From Alphaproteobacteria bacterium (GTDB taxonomy: Bacteria > Pseudomonadota > Alphaproteobacteria > RF32 > CAG-239): 64,000 bases of DNA. The DNA lies in contig JAFUTN010000024.1 in assembly GCA_017484225.1 (NCBI GenBank), forward strand, positions 28,022 through 92,021. Reading direction: 5' to 3'. A model generated the notes under the pieces. It was not told the origin of the DNA, did not search any database, and was given only the letters and a program-made list of their open reading frames with translations. Of the stretch, positions 53,313 through 62,458 are shown piece by piece (within the stretch, counting starts at the first letter, position 1; each line of letters begins with the position of its first letter). Made by a program: the position numbers and the translations under genes.

Positions 53313-53477
53313 CACTCAAACTTTCGTTTTCACTGTCTCTTATAATATTTTCGCACTTTATTGTCAAGCCATATTTTGTTCAAGGAAGAAATAAAACTGT
53401 ATATATCTTGCAAAATATCTTTTGTTTTTAATCAGTTATGTGTATCTTTCTTTCATCATTACTTTGGAGATTCTACC

Positions 53478-54866
53478 ATGAAGCAGGAAAACTTTTCATC
53501 ATCTTGGGGATTTATTTTGACTTCTGCCGGTTCTGCCATCGGGTTAGGAAACATTTGGCGTTTTCCCTATCTATGCGGACAATACGGCGGTTTAAGCTTC
53601 ATTTTGATATACCTGCTGATATTGTTTTTCATTTGTAATCCTCTCATGGTATCGGAAATTGCCATCGGGCGCACGGCAAAAAGTAATTGCGTAGATGCTT
53701 ATAAGGTAATCGGGGAAAAAGTCGGCTACTCGCATCTCAAAATATGGTCTTTTTTCGGTGGTTGGTTTGCCGCTGTCGGCGTTACATTATGCATATCATT
53801 TTACTTTTTGGTCGCCGGTTGGGTTCTCTACTATTTTTTGGAGGCGGTCAGCGGTAAACTAATGCAAATTCCGCACGAAAATTTGGCCTCTGAATTTGAA
53901 ATTTTAACCAAAAGTTTTTCCATCCAGCTTTCGTGTGGTTTAATATTTTTATTTGTGACCACCATCATTGTTATCGCCGGTGTTAAAAAGGGCATTGAAC
54001 GCGCCGGATTATATCTGATGCCGATTTTATTCGTAATTTTCATAATCTTAAGCATCCGCTCGCTCTCTCTTGACGGAGCCGAAAAAGGCATAAAATTTTT
54101 AACCACACTTGATATTAAATATCTCGGATTCAGCGATGACGGTTTTCACATCAAACCGCTGATTGACACTTTTACCGCCGCACTCGGACAAGCCTTTATT
54201 TCTCTTTCTTTGGGATTTGGTGTTTTATTGGTATACGGTTCATATTTTTCACCGAAAGAAAACCTGTTTAAAGCAGTTCGTCACATTGAATTTTTTGACA
54301 CTTTTGCCGCAATATTAAGTGCCGTAATTATCATTCCGGCAATATTTGCCGCCGGAATGCCGACAACATCCGGCCCCGGACTGACATTTATAAGTTTACC
54401 TCACGTATTCCAAAATCTTTCCGGCGGACACTTTTGGGCCCTTACTTTTTATCTGCTCCTCATTTTGGCAACCGTAACCTCCACAATTTCTATCTTTGAA
54501 GTTTTAACAAATTTATTGATAGACAAATACAACCTTTCGCGTTTTAACTCCGCCATAATAGTAATGTGCATTGCCGGATTTTGTTTTACAATGGTGACAG
54601 CATCTTTTTCCGGTGTGCTTGACATAAAAATTTTAGGAAAAGACTTGTTCACACTTGCCGATTGGCTTGCTTCCACATACACGGCAACCATTGTTTCATT
54701 GACTATGGCATTGTTTGTCGGTTACAAAGCCATGAAACCGATTATTCATAACATTAAGCGCAGTGCAAAAGTTTCGGATACTTTTACTCGTTATTTTTTG
54801 ATAACTCTTCGCTATGTTGCCCCAGCCGGATTAGTAACCCTTTTAATCGGAGCATTTCTGGGATAA
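53478..54866 (+). CDS. SNF-family sodium-dependent transporter
   Basis: Sodium-coupled symporter (neurotransmitter:sodium symporter family, LeuT-like), importing an amino acid or related compound. 462 residues, 11-12 membrane segments, with the signature 'GFILTSAGSAIGLGNIWRFPYLCGQYGG' in segment 1 and 'FTAALGQAFISLSLGFGVLLVYGSY' in segment 6. The ATG with GGAGA upstream gives the usual family start; the frame is open 117 nt further upstream. Substrate cannot be read from sequence. Confidence 0.95.
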   Translation: MKQENFSSSWGFILTSAGSAIGLGNIWRFPYLCGQYGGLSFILIYLLILFFICNPLMVSEIAIGRTAKSNCVDAYKVIGEKVGYSHLKIWSFFGGWFAAVGVTLCISFYFLVAGWVLYYFLEAVSGKLMQIPHENLASEFEILTKSFSIQLSCGLIFLFVTTIIVIAGVKKGIERAGLYLMPILFVIFIILSIRSLSLDGAEKGIKFLTTLDIKYLGFSDDGFHIKPLIDTFTAALGQAFISLSLGFGVLLVYGSYFSPKENLFKAVRHIEFFDTFAAILSAVIIIPAIFAAGMPTTSGPGLTFISLPHVFQNLSGGHFWALTFYLLLILATVTSTISIFEVLTNLLIDKYNLSRFNSAIIVMCIAGFCFTMVTASFSGVLDIKILGKDLFTLADWLASTYTATIVSLTMALFVGYKAMKPIIHNIKRSAKVSDTFTRYFLITLRYVAPAGLVTLLIGAFLG

Positions 54867-54870
54867 GAGC

Positions 54871-55644
54871 CTACTCAAAAATCCACTCAATCATATTTTC
54901 ATTGTCGTTGGATGTCAACTCATCGGCTTCCGGCAGAGTGTAGCGTGTTTTACTGTAACATTCATAGGTTTTTGCATTATACCTGAAACCGTTTTCCAAA
55001 GAACATTCTTCCTCATCCACGCACTTATTTCCAACCCGAATTTCATGATAGCCGCACCCCTTTGTTTCCGGAACACAGGTTGACGCATTGTGGCGGTTTG
55101 TTGCTTCAATATATCCGGTTTTACATTTTTCTACACAAATTCCGTCTTGCAAATATCCGGAGCTGCATTTCAAACAGGTATAAGAAAAACTACTGCAATT
55201 TTTGGGTATGCAACGATTGTTACTCAAAACAAAACCTTCTTCGCACTCTGAAACACATCTGTTGCCCTGTGCAACTCCGGATGAGCAAGTGTCACAAATA
55301 GATGATCTTGTTTTTGTGCATTCTTGCGAAACGCACAGACCATCCAATTTTTTATATCCTTTGGCGTTACATTCTCCCGTAGTTATACACTTTCCGTCAT
55401 AAGACAAGTATCCGGATGCACAATTATGACATTGGGAACTACTTCCATTAGAGCAATGCGGTATCAGATCCGAAGCCTTTATACACTTTCCATTCATCAT
55501 AACCGTGTATCCGCTTTGGCATGTCATACACTTTCCTTCAACACAATAACTTGCATTACAGTGCAATTCATCTCCGCAAACGGCTGCCTCGGCAAAATTA
55601 ATAAAACCGCAAAACATTAGCATTCCTAAAATAAATTTTTTCAT
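54871..55644 (-). CDS. Exported Cys-repeat protein with conserved tail (copy A)
   Basis: A 257-residue protein, signal peptide about 1-20 (ends AEA). The mature part consists of short disulphide-type repeats of the form C-x-x-C-x-x-G-[YF]-x(5-8)-C (e.g. 'CMTCQSGYTVMMNGKC', 'CHNCASGYLSYDGKC', 'CLKCSSGYLQDGICVEKC'), about 30 Cys in total, like EGF/furin-type surface proteins. The end is RYTLPEADELTS then NENMIEWIFE, the tail shared with the BspA-like proteins, though the body is unrelated to theirs. GGAG lies upstream of the ATG. Confidence 0.83.
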   Translation of the reverse strand: MKKFILGMLMFCGFINFAEAAVCGDELHCNASYCVEGKCMTCQSGYTVMMNGKCIKASDLIPHCSNGSSSQCHNCASGYLSYDGKCITTGECNAKGYKKLDGLCVSQECTKTRSSICDTCSSGVAQGNRCVSECEEGFVLSNNRCIPKNCSSFSYTCLKCSSGYLQDGICVEKCKTGYIEATNRHNASTCVPETKGCGYHEIRVGNKCVDEEECSLENGFRYNAKTYECYSKTRYTLPEADELTSNDNENMIEWIFE

Positions 55645-55664
55645 CTTTATAACTCCGCATTTAA

Positions 55665-55872
55665 AATTAAAAAAGCCACCTTAAATGGGTGGGCGGATGT
55701 TAGCAAACCGTGCAAAGACAAAAGACGGCTCGGCGTTTTCGCGCTAAAAGCCTTATAGCACCGACATCCGCTCAAAATGAACGAACTATCGGCATAAACC
55801 AACTTCGCAATACTTGCGTTTTGTCTTTGCATAGGGTTGCTACGCCCTAAAGTGTGTTTATTTCACACTCTA
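55665..55872 (-). ncRNA. Structured leader RNA A (tail-gene leader family)
   Basis: Minus strand: 5' hairpin GTGTG/CACAC, hairpin AGGG/CCCT with loop CGTAGCAA (plus 55837-55844), then a 13-bp stem TGCAAAGACAAAA with TTTTGTCTTTGCA (plus 55819-55831 and 55711-55723). Loop TAGCAA pairs TTGCTA (plus 55701-55706). GCGGATGT (plus 55764-55771) is complementary to ACATCCGC (plus 55693-55700). Terminator GCCCACC/GGTGGC plus six T (plus 55665-55694). Start codon 20 nt downstream. Relative to leader B the loop helix and the long stem differ by compensatory changes. Confidence 0.82.
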
Positions 55873-55877
55873 AAGAA

Positions 55878-55906
55878 AAAATACCAAAATCTTATTGGTA
55901 TGTAAA
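55878..55906 (-). promoter_or_regulatory. Promoter of leader RNA A
   Basis: Minus strand TTTACA (plus 55901-55906), 17-bp spacer, TATTTT (plus 55878-55883), immediately before the RNA. Confidence 0.65.
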
Positions 55907-55933
55907 GATAAATTTAAATAAAATGGAGAACTC

Positions 55934-56671
55934 TTAGATGCTGCACCACAAAATTTCGCAGCGACATAACTCTTCGCCGCTGATTTCGTTTGTTATACTA
56001 TGTTGTGTCCGCATTCCGTCCGTGTGAGTTAAAATTTTTACCTGCTCACCGTAAAGTGCCTCTTTTTGATACCACAGCATAATTTCTTGCGGTATATGGT
56101 TTTCTCGCCACTCTTTGCTCACACTTTCACCGGCCCACAACGGATAAACTGCATTATTTACATGGTGATTAATATCTATATCGTCAAACCGAACTTTAAA
56201 AACATACTCATTTTCAGATTCGGTAAACTCCGGAGCCTTGCCGAACTCAACATCTAAAGCACGTTCGTTTAGTGCTTCATAACCCGGAATGTGTTTAGAA
56301 AGAGACACCGGACGCTTACGCGCAACATCAATCAAAACCCACTGGCTGCTTGCTCTGACAAGCTCTATTCCATTTTCATCACGCAAAATAAAATCACGAA
56401 TTGCGCCCCACAATTTTGCTTCCGCCGGCCACGTTTCCACCACAAATTTTTCGTGCATTTTCGGCAATCTTTTTATCTTAAGCAGATAGTTTGAGCCAAC
56501 CCAAGCCACTCCTTTTGCCGCACAATCATCAAAACCCAACCCGAGAGATGTTGCACTCCCGTCAGCGGCATCCTGCAAAATATTCATCAACGTAATTAAA
56601 CGCAAAAAGCCATGACAATCCGTTTCATAGCTTTTTACTTCGTATTCTTTAAAAAATTTAGCTGCTTTCAT
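55934..56671 (-). CDS. Acyl-ACP thioesterase
   Basis: Hydrolyses acyl-ACP to free fatty acids. 245 residues with two hot-dog domains of the FatA/FatB type: 'YEVKSYETDCHGFLRLITLMNILQDAADGSATSLG' and the second-domain catalytic region 'VRFDDIDINHHVNNAVYPLWAGES' (Asn/His near 178-182). It is separated by 12 nt from the lytic transglycosylase gene upstream, possibly cotranscribed. Confidence 0.9.
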   Translation of the reverse strand: MKAAKFFKEYEVKSYETDCHGFLRLITLMNILQDAADGSATSLGLGFDDCAAKGVAWVGSNYLLKIKRLPKMHEKFVVETWPAEAKLWGAIRDFILRDENGIELVRASSQWVLIDVARKRPVSLSKHIPGYEALNERALDVEFGKAPEFTESENEYVFKVRFDDIDINHHVNNAVYPLWAGESVSKEWRENHIPQEIMLWYQKEALYGEQVKILTHTDGMRTQHSITNEISGEELCRCEILWCSI

Positions 56672-56683
56672 AGTCCCAAAAGC

Positions 56684-57292
56684 CTAGAACAAAGTTTCAT
56701 ATTTGGTAATTCCGGCGACTTTGTATGAATTAAATCTTTTTTCCAAGCGCTTAGAATAAGCTTCGCCTTTTTGCGGATTGCCGGAATGGTAGCGTTTTGC
56801 GGCATTTTTCCAACTATATCCGTTGCGATTATACAGTTTACGCAAAAATTTAGCACTATATTTAACATTTTTTTCCGGATCCATTGCTTCCTCAACAGAA
56901 GAAAATGCCGAACCATGATATTTCATATTAATTTGCATACAACCGACATCTATACTGCTGATACCGGCACGCTGAAAATTTTTAACTGCGGCAACCGCTT
57001 CTTCTTTAGATGAGTAGTAGTAACCTTTTCCGTTGGCATTAACAGTCCACGGCCATGCCACATATTGATTGTGCAAATTGTCCCATCTGCCGCTTTCAAC
57101 TGCGGATATTGTCTGCAATAAATCAGAACCGACACCATACTCGTCACCGGCCTTGTCGGCGGCAACGGCACAAAGAGTCCCTTCAGTCAAAAACTCTTCC
57201 ATCGGTAACTCGTCATTGTCTGCACTTGCGTAAATAGCCTCACTGAATAACACGCAAACACTGACCAATATAAAATAAATTTTTCTAAACAC
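56684..57292 (-). CDS. Lytic transglycosylase (SLT domain)
   Basis: Cleaves peptidoglycan glycan strands in the periplasm. 202 residues: signal peptide about 1-23, catalytic Glu in 'TISAVESGRWDN' (residue 66), 'SSIDVGCMQINMKYH' (about 115-130) and 'AAKRYHSGNPQKGEAY' near the C-terminus, all SLT-family elements. Specialised lytic transglycosylases often open the cell wall for secretion machines and pili (established); linkage to the distant VirB/Pil clusters is only possible. Confidence 0.9.
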   Translation of the reverse strand: MFRKIYFILVSVCVLFSEAIYASADNDELPMEEFLTEGTLCAVAADKAGDEYGVGSDLLQTISAVESGRWDNLHNQYVAWPWTVNANGKGYYYSSKEEAVAAVKNFQRAGISSIDVGCMQINMKYHGSAFSSVEEAMDPEKNVKYSAKFLRKLYNRNGYSWKNAAKRYHSGNPQKGEAYSKRLEKRFNSYKVAGITKYETLF

Positions 57293-57595
57293 CTCTAAGT
57301 GTAACCTCTGCTGTCTGAATTTTTGACAACCGTCATCCCTCTTGCGATTTCAAACGATATTGCCCAAGGGCATCAAAAACACAGTGTTCTTTAAAATTAA
57401 CGACCTCTTAAAAATGATTAAAAAATCGTTAAACATGGTGAGATATAACACCGATATTTCAAGGAGTCCACAAAAAAATAAAAATTTTCCATATTTTAAT
57501 GGTTAATTTAAGTAAATTCAATTAGTTAACCACAACAAAAAAAACAGCGTTTCAGCTGTAAAACACTGTTTTTATCATCTTATACTACTATTTTA
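57293..57595. other. Intergenic region with terminator
   Basis: AT-rich gap. It holds the promoter region of the transglycosylase unit (right-to-left) and, at 57535-57573, a terminator with AACAGCGTTT/AAACACTGTT arms and T-runs serving the nitroreductase gene on the minus strand. No small gene seen. Confidence 0.6.
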
Positions 57596-58192
57596 TCAAT
57601 CAGCCCAACCGATAACCTGTGAAATAATCACCCTCTGTCCGTAAGGCAAGTTTAAGGCATTTTGCACTTCTTCGCGCTGAAAATAACCTCGCACAACATT
57701 AGACATACCGGCAGATGCGGCATACAGTCCCACATTTTGATATGCGGAGCCGGCATGCATTGCCGCATAGTCGGCAGTGCTGCCCGTATATATCAAAACA
57801 AGTTGCGCATCTTGCATATAGTCTTGCAACTTAAACATATCCAGCAATGACGTTTGTGAAATTTCCCTTAACAAATTGGTTTCGGCTTCATACCGCCACA
57901 CTCCCTCCGGTGTTGTAATATAAACCGTTAAATCTCGTTCATTTTTTGCCGTCGGAATCGTGCGATAACCGCCGTCGGGACGATTAACCCCATAAGCTGC
58001 CCACAAAATATTGCTCAGCGTTTGCATATCTATCGGCCTTTGCCCGAACTGACGAATTGATTTACGCTCGTTCAGCGCTTGCATCAACGGCATACCGCCT
58101 TCGTTTTGCGGAGCCGGAAGCTGAATATCGGCAGCATTTGCCGCCGAACCGATTAGCAAAGCAGCCATGGTTTTTCCTAAAAAATTTTTCAT
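57596..58192 (-). CDS. Exported nitroreductase-family oxidoreductase
   Basis: A 198-residue FMN-dependent nitroreductase/SagB-type protein: 'ALNERKSIRQFGQRPIDMQTLSNILWAAYGVNRPDGGYRTIPTAKN' is the FMN-binding start of the family, and 'HAGSAYQNVGLYAASAGM' the central helix. Unusually it begins with a signal peptide (MKNFLGKTMAALLIGSAANA), so it acts in the periplasm or outside. Start chosen at the ATG with AAGGA upstream; the frame is open 33 codons further back into phoB. Overall shorter than cytoplasmic nitroreductases. Confidence 0.85.
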   Translation of the reverse strand: MKNFLGKTMAALLIGSAANAADIQLPAPQNEGGMPLMQALNERKSIRQFGQRPIDMQTLSNILWAAYGVNRPDGGYRTIPTAKNERDLTVYITTPEGVWRYEAETNLLREISQTSLLDMFKLQDYMQDAQLVLIYTGSTADYAAMHAGSAYQNVGLYAASAGMSNVVRGYFQREEVQNALNLPYGQRVIISQVIGWAD

Positions 58193-58214
58193 CTGAATTT
58201 TTCCTTTTACAAAA

Positions 58215-58913
58215 TCATTCTTCAACTTCATGGTCGTCAATAGAGTATCCTGTTGCCCTGATTGTGCGTATATAGTCAGGCCCGAACTCATTTAGAGCCT
58301 TACGCAGCCTCCGGATATGAACATCAACCGTTCGCAACTCAACATATACACTGTTACCCCAAACCTCTTTCAATAAATCCTCACGAGAAAACACCTGTCG
58401 CGGGTTTGTTAACAAAAGCTGCAGAATTCGGAACTCGGTCGGGCCGACACGCACATAGTTTTCGCCGCGGAAAATTTTTTTCTGCACTGTATCAAGCCTG
58501 ATGTCCTGAAAAACATATTCCTTTTTCTGGGTGCTGGCAACCACCGTTACACGCCGTAAATTAGTTTTAATCCGCGCCAAAAGTTCAGGCACGGAAAAAG
58601 GCTTTGTCACATAGTCATCCGCACCGGCAGAAAGCCCGCGAACCTTATCTTCCTCTTGTCCCTTTGCCGTCAGCATTATAATCGGTATGTTTTTATATTC
58701 CGGATTGTTGCGGATAATTCGGCACAATTCCAAGCCGGACATTTCCGGCAGCATCCAATCAAGCAAAATCAGTGACGGGTTGCTCTTTTCTACGGCAGAT
58801 ATTACTCTGTTTCCATGTGCTATACAAATAGTTTCATAGCCTTCTTTTTCAAGGTTGTATTTCAACAACAGAGATATTGCCTGTTCATCTTCCACAATCA
58901 TAATTGTTGCCAT
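58215..58913 (-). CDS. phoB: PhoB-type response regulator
   Basis: A 232-residue OmpR/PhoB-family regulator. Receiver domain: acidic pair 'VEDE' at 8-11, phospho-acceptor Asp in 'LILLDWMLPEMSG' near residue 52, Lys in 'YVTKPFS' near 104. DNA-binding winged helix (about 135-228) with 'VGPTEFRILQLLLTNPRQVFSREDLLKEVWG' and 'RTVDVHIRRLRKAL'. High similarity in wording to phosphate regulon PhoB; no histidine kinase gene (phoR) lies beside it. Overlaps rpe by 16 nt. Confidence 0.85.
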   Translation of the reverse strand: MATIMIVEDEQAISLLLKYNLEKEGYETICIAHGNRVISAVEKSNPSLILLDWMLPEMSGLELCRIIRNNPEYKNIPIIMLTAKGQEEDKVRGLSAGADDYVTKPFSVPELLARIKTNLRRVTVVASTQKKEYVFQDIRLDTVQKKIFRGENYVRVGPTEFRILQLLLTNPRQVFSREDLLKEVWGNSVYVELRTVDVHIRRLRKALNEFGPDYIRTIRATGYSIDDHEVEE

Positions 58914-59569
58914 TGCATTTCTCCCGATTTTTTAATTAATTTTATCATTTCCGCCGGATTTTCGGCATTAAATATCGCACTACCGGCCACAAACACATTT
59001 GCGCCGTTCGCCGCACATTCGGCCGAAGTTTTTTCGGTTATCCCGCCATCAACTTCTATGGTTATATTTCTTTTACCCACCATATTTTTGCATCGGGTGA
59101 TTTTCGGTAAAAGCTCCGATTGAAACTTTTGCCCGCCGAATCCCGGTTCAACCGTCATCACCAAAATATTATCAATTATATCCAAGTAAGGTATCAGAAC
59201 ATCCGTAGATGTTTTCGGTTTTAGAGAAATTCCGGCTTTCATACCGTATCCGTGAATCAAGTTCAGACATTTTTTTACATCTGCCGTTGATTCGTAATGC
59301 ACGGTTATTTGGTCGGCACCGCTGTTTTTAAACATTTCAATAAAATTGAGCGGTTCTTCCACCATCAAATGCACATCAAAAAACAACTTGCTACCGGAGC
59401 GAAGTTGACGGACAAACTCGGCACCATAACTTAAATTGCGGACAAAATGACCGTCCATAATGTCAAAGTGCAACCAATCGGCACCGGCATCTTCCACCAT
59501 TTTTACCTGTGTGCGCAAACATCCGTAATCAGCGGCCAAAAGGCTTGGAGCAACCAAAATCATATTCAT
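58898..59569 (-). CDS. rpe: Ribulose-phosphate 3-epimerase
   Basis: Interconverts ribulose-5-phosphate and xylulose-5-phosphate. 223 residues, TIM barrel, with 'APSLLAADYG', 'WLHFDIMDGHFVRNLSYG' (metal His/Asp), 'MTVEPGFGGQKF' and 'EVDGGITEKTSAECAANGANVFVAGSAIF'. AGGGAGA precedes the ATG. Upstream gene of a two-gene unit with phoB. Confidence 0.96.
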   Translation of the reverse strand: MNMILVAPSLLAADYGCLRTQVKMVEDAGADWLHFDIMDGHFVRNLSYGAEFVRQLRSGSKLFFDVHLMVEEPLNFIEMFKNSGADQITVHYESTADVKKCLNLIHGYGMKAGISLKPKTSTDVLIPYLDIIDNILVMTVEPGFGGQKFQSELLPKITRCKNMVGKRNITIEVDGGITEKTSAECAANGANVFVAGSAIFNAENPAEMIKLIKKSGEMQWQQL

Positions 59570-59649
59570 ATCTCCCTGTCCGTATCATATTATCATATTC
59601 TTAAATAGTGGTAAATAAAGATTATTAAAGCACACTGCTTTTTATATTA

Positions 59650-59678
59650 TTGACAAAATTTCAAAAAAAACATACAAT
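59650..59678 (+). promoter_or_regulatory. Sigma70-like promoter
   Basis: TTGACA at 59650-59655, 17-bp spacer, TACAAT at 59673-59678, about 37 nt before the start of the next gene. Confidence 0.78.
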
Positions 59679-59714
59679 ACAGGTAGTTATCTTTTGAATA
59701 AGGGAGATTGAATT

Positions 59715-60533
59715 ATGGAAAAATCTTTTGAAAAATTTTTATTTATAGATCACGAAAATAAGACAGTGATTTACAATGCGAAAAAAAACATATACGGCAG
59801 AATTGATGATAATGTTGAAAGTTCCGTTAAAAATATGTTGATGATAGCAAAAGAGACCGGATATAAAGTTAAGACATCTTTTAATGATGTGATTTTCTCC
59901 GTAACTGAAAACATGAGTCAGAAAGAAGGTGTTGAGGCGTATTCTCAAGCCTTTGATAAAAAAGTTAAGGATTATTGGCAATCTCCTGAAGGTCAGGAAA
60001 ACTTAACTCTGCAAGAAGAACGCAAACAAGAACGGATAAATAATGATAAATTAAGCAGAATAGATTTAATGCTTGCAACAACAAAATTTTCACTGACAGA
60101 TTTTCCCGGTGTTTTGAGTTACGAAAAAGCATTGGTGTTTGTAGATGACCACAATTTACGAAAAAAAGAGAATTATCCAAGCTCAGAAGAATTGTTTTGT
60201 GATGCTTTTTCGGGTTATCGTTTAAAGGAAGCTGTTAACTATTTTAAAATAACCTATAAAAATTTTAAGGAAAAAGGTATTGAAGATGCATTGAACTCAA
60301 AATTAGTAGATAGTATTGCCGCATCCTTCGGACTTCCGGAATTTTTTGATAAAAACAATATAGCCAAGTGCAAAATTATTTCACCGCAAAAACAAGAAAT
60401 GACTCCACAGAAACTGGAAGATATAAAAAGTTTAGTTGATAAAAGCACTAAAACACCAACAAAAATGAATTCTCCGGAAGCTAAAAAATCCTATAATCGC
60501 GGATTTATCAGGGAAAAAGATATTACGGATTAA
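59715..60533 (+). CDS. Hypothetical cytoplasmic protein
   Basis: A 272-residue hydrophilic protein without signal peptide or membrane segment. Charged helices dominate; 'VEAYSQAFDKKVKDYWQSPEGQENLTLQEERKQERI' and a C-terminal stretch 'SPEAKKSYNRGFIREKDITD' are notable. AGGGAGA precedes the ATG. It has its own promoter and a terminator near 60557-60590. The family is not recognised. A type IV secretion substrate is conceivable from its hydrophilic C-terminus, but nothing shows it. Confidence 0.65.
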   Translation: MEKSFEKFLFIDHENKTVIYNAKKNIYGRIDDNVESSVKNMLMIAKETGYKVKTSFNDVIFSVTENMSQKEGVEAYSQAFDKKVKDYWQSPEGQENLTLQEERKQERINNDKLSRIDLMLATTKFSLTDFPGVLSYEKALVFVDDHNLRKKENYPSSEELFCDAFSGYRLKEAVNYFKITYKNFKEKGIEDALNSKLVDSIAASFGLPEFFDKNNIAKCKIISPQKQEMTPQKLEDIKSLVDKSTKTPTKMNSPEAKKSYNRGFIREKDITD

Positions 60534-60585
60534 ACAAACTCCCTGTATTTCAAAAAAGGCACAGGCAGCAATGTCCGTGCTTTTG

Positions 60586-61128
60586 CTATTTATAACGCAA
60601 AAAACTGATTTTTGCCAGACCGTATATTCTTTCATCAATCAAGGCAAAATTTTCCGGCAATGCAAACTGCTCATTATTTTTTGTTTCTACGATACAAATA
60701 GCCCCATCAGCAAGCCAGTCGCCGGCAACCAAACCGCACAAAGCCTTTTCGCTTAAACCTTTTTCATAAGGAGCATCACAAAACACTAAATCATATTTTT
60801 TTCTTGCTTTCGGCAATTTGGAAGCATCAGCCGTAACAAAACTTATTTTTTCTTGCTCTTTAGAAAAAAGTTTTGCATTTTTTTGTGCCGGCTTCACATC
60901 TTTATCAACAAATGTAACACTTGCCATACCGCGCGACAATCCCTCGTAGCCGAATGCACCGGTTCCGGCAAAAACATCCAGCAGATGAATTTTGGAATAA
61001 TCACTTCCGAGCCGCGAATTTAAAATATTAAAAATCGCTTCCCGCGCCCGTTCGGATGTCGGACGAATATTATCCGTATCCGGCGAAAAAAGTTTTTTCC
61101 CGCGATATTGTCCGGCAACAATTCTCAT
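60586..61128 (-). CDS. rsmD: 16S rRNA (guanine-966 N2) methyltransferase
   Basis: A 180-residue SAM-dependent methyltransferase with the RsmD start 'MRIVAGQYRGKKLFSP ... IRPTSERAREAIFNIL', SAM motif 'LLDVFAGTGAFGYEGLSRG' and catalytic motif 'LVFCDAPYEKGL' (DAPY in place of the more frequent DPPY). Overlaps the pseudouridine synthase gene by 4 nt, an operon of rRNA modification enzymes. Confidence 0.93.
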   Translation of the reverse strand: MRIVAGQYRGKKLFSPDTDNIRPTSERAREAIFNILNSRLGSDYSKIHLLDVFAGTGAFGYEGLSRGMASVTFVDKDVKPAQKNAKLFSKEQEKISFVTADASKLPKARKKYDLVFCDAPYEKGLSEKALCGLVAGDWLADGAICIVETKNNEQFALPENFALIDERIYGLAKISFLRYK

Positions 61129-61847
61129 AGCTTAAATTTATCTCCCAACTGTTCTTTTAATACCTTTTGCGGAACTTCTTTCACTTCGCCTTTTTTTAAG
61201 CTCCCGAGCTGAAACGGTCCGTAAGAAAGACGAATCAAACGTGCAACTTCTAACCCTATATATTTCATAAGTTTGCGGATTTCACGGTTTTTGCCCTCAT
61301 TCAGTGTTACTTGCAGCCAACTGTTAGCCCCGTTTTGGCTTTCTAATTCCACCTTCACGGCACCATAGCGCACACCTTCAATCTCCACCCCTTTTTCCAG
61401 CTCTGCCAATTTATTTTTGCTCACTTTACCGTAAACACGCACTTTATACCGTCGGCTCCAACCGTTTTGCGGCAATTCCAATGTGCGTGCCAATTCGCCG
61501 TCATTTGTCAGCAAAAGCAATCCTTCCGAGTTTAAATCAAGCCGTCCCACACTGATAACCCGAGGCATACCGGCAGGCAAATTATCAAATACCGTTGCGC
61601 GGTTTTGCGTATCTTTATGCGTTGTAATGAGACCGGTCGGCTTATGATACAACCAAACTCTTGTATGCTGCACTTGCGGCAATTTTTCGCCGTCAAGCAA
61701 AATTTTTTCGTCACCCTCAACATTAAATGCCGGTGTTTCCACTGTTTCACCGTTTACCGTAACTCTCTTTTGTTTTATCAGTTCTTCGGCTTCACGTCGG
61801 GAACAAACTCCGCTTCGTGCCATAAATTTTGCAATTCGCTCTGTCAT
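61125..61847 (-). CDS. rluB: RluB/RsuA-family rRNA pseudouridine synthase
   Basis: A 240-residue protein: S4 RNA-binding domain at the N-terminus ('RIAKFMARSGVCSRREAEELIKQKRVTVNG'), then the RsuA-type catalytic domain with the Asp in 'VGRLDLNSEGLLLLTNDGEL' near residue 104 and 'TLNEGKNREIRKLMKYIGLEVARLIRLSYGPF'. The 23S (RluB) assignment over RluF/RsuA is likely but not certain. Followed by rsmD. Confidence 0.93.
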   Translation of the reverse strand: MTERIAKFMARSGVCSRREAEELIKQKRVTVNGETVETPAFNVEGDEKILLDGEKLPQVQHTRVWLYHKPTGLITTHKDTQNRATVFDNLPAGMPRVISVGRLDLNSEGLLLLTNDGELARTLELPQNGWSRRYKVRVYGKVSKNKLAELEKGVEIEGVRYGAVKVELESQNGANSWLQVTLNEGKNREIRKLMKYIGLEVARLIRLSYGPFQLGSLKKGEVKEVPQKVLKEQLGDKFKL

Positions 61848-61912
61848 TTTTTTACTTTCATTTTTATATTCTCCGGTTATACTACAAATAATTTATAAAA
61901 AAAAGGTTATTT

Positions 61913-62365
61913 ATGCAAAAAGAAGAGTATATGAAAAAGGCGCTTATTCAAGCCGCCAAAGCTGCCGAAAACGACGAAGTTCCAATCGGCGCCGTAATCG
62001 TTAATCCGCAAACCGGTGAAATTATTGCCGAAGCTGCAAATGCCGGCGCTCATTCCGGAGATGCAACTTCGCATGCCGAAATATCCGTTATTCGCCAAGC
62101 CTGTGCCAAACTCAAAACAACCAGATTATGGGATATGGATATGTATGTTACACTGGAACCCTGCACAATGTGCGCGGCAGCAATTTCCTTTGCTCGGATT
62201 CGTAAACTTTACTTCGGTGCTTACGACGAAAAAGGCGGAGGAGTTGTTAACGGTGTAAAATTTTACGATTCGCCGACTTGTCATCACAAACCGGAAATTG
62301 AAGGCGGTATTTGTGCCGCAGAATGTTCCGACATATTGAAAAAATTTTTCCGCAGCAAAAGATAA
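61913..62365 (+). CDS. tadA: tRNA-specific adenosine deaminase
   Basis: Makes inosine at position 34 of tRNA-Arg(ACG). 150 residues with the zinc/catalytic motifs 'SHAEISVIRQA' (His-Ala-Glu near residue 54) and 'LEPCTMCAAAI' (near 82-90). AAAAGG lies before the ATG. It is divergent from the rluB-rsmD unit. Confidence 0.94.
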   Translation: MQKEEYMKKALIQAAKAAENDEVPIGAVIVNPQTGEIIAEAANAGAHSGDATSHAEISVIRQACAKLKTTRLWDMDMYVTLEPCTMCAAAISFARIRKLYFGAYDEKGGGVVNGVKFYDSPTCHHKPEIEGGICAAECSDILKKFFRSKR

Positions 62366-62458
62366 AATGTTACAAAAAGAAACTTTTTGTGTTTTGCAAC
62401 ACATGACAATTTGTAGTATCTTTTCTTCCAGTTGAAACTTTATAAGAGGAATTTTAAT

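Noticed and set aside
54871..55644. PEP-CTERM or type IX sorting domain for the tail
   Set aside because: The tail has no PEP motif, membrane segment or basic end, and lacks the beta-sandwich length of type IX domains; it is a separate motif.
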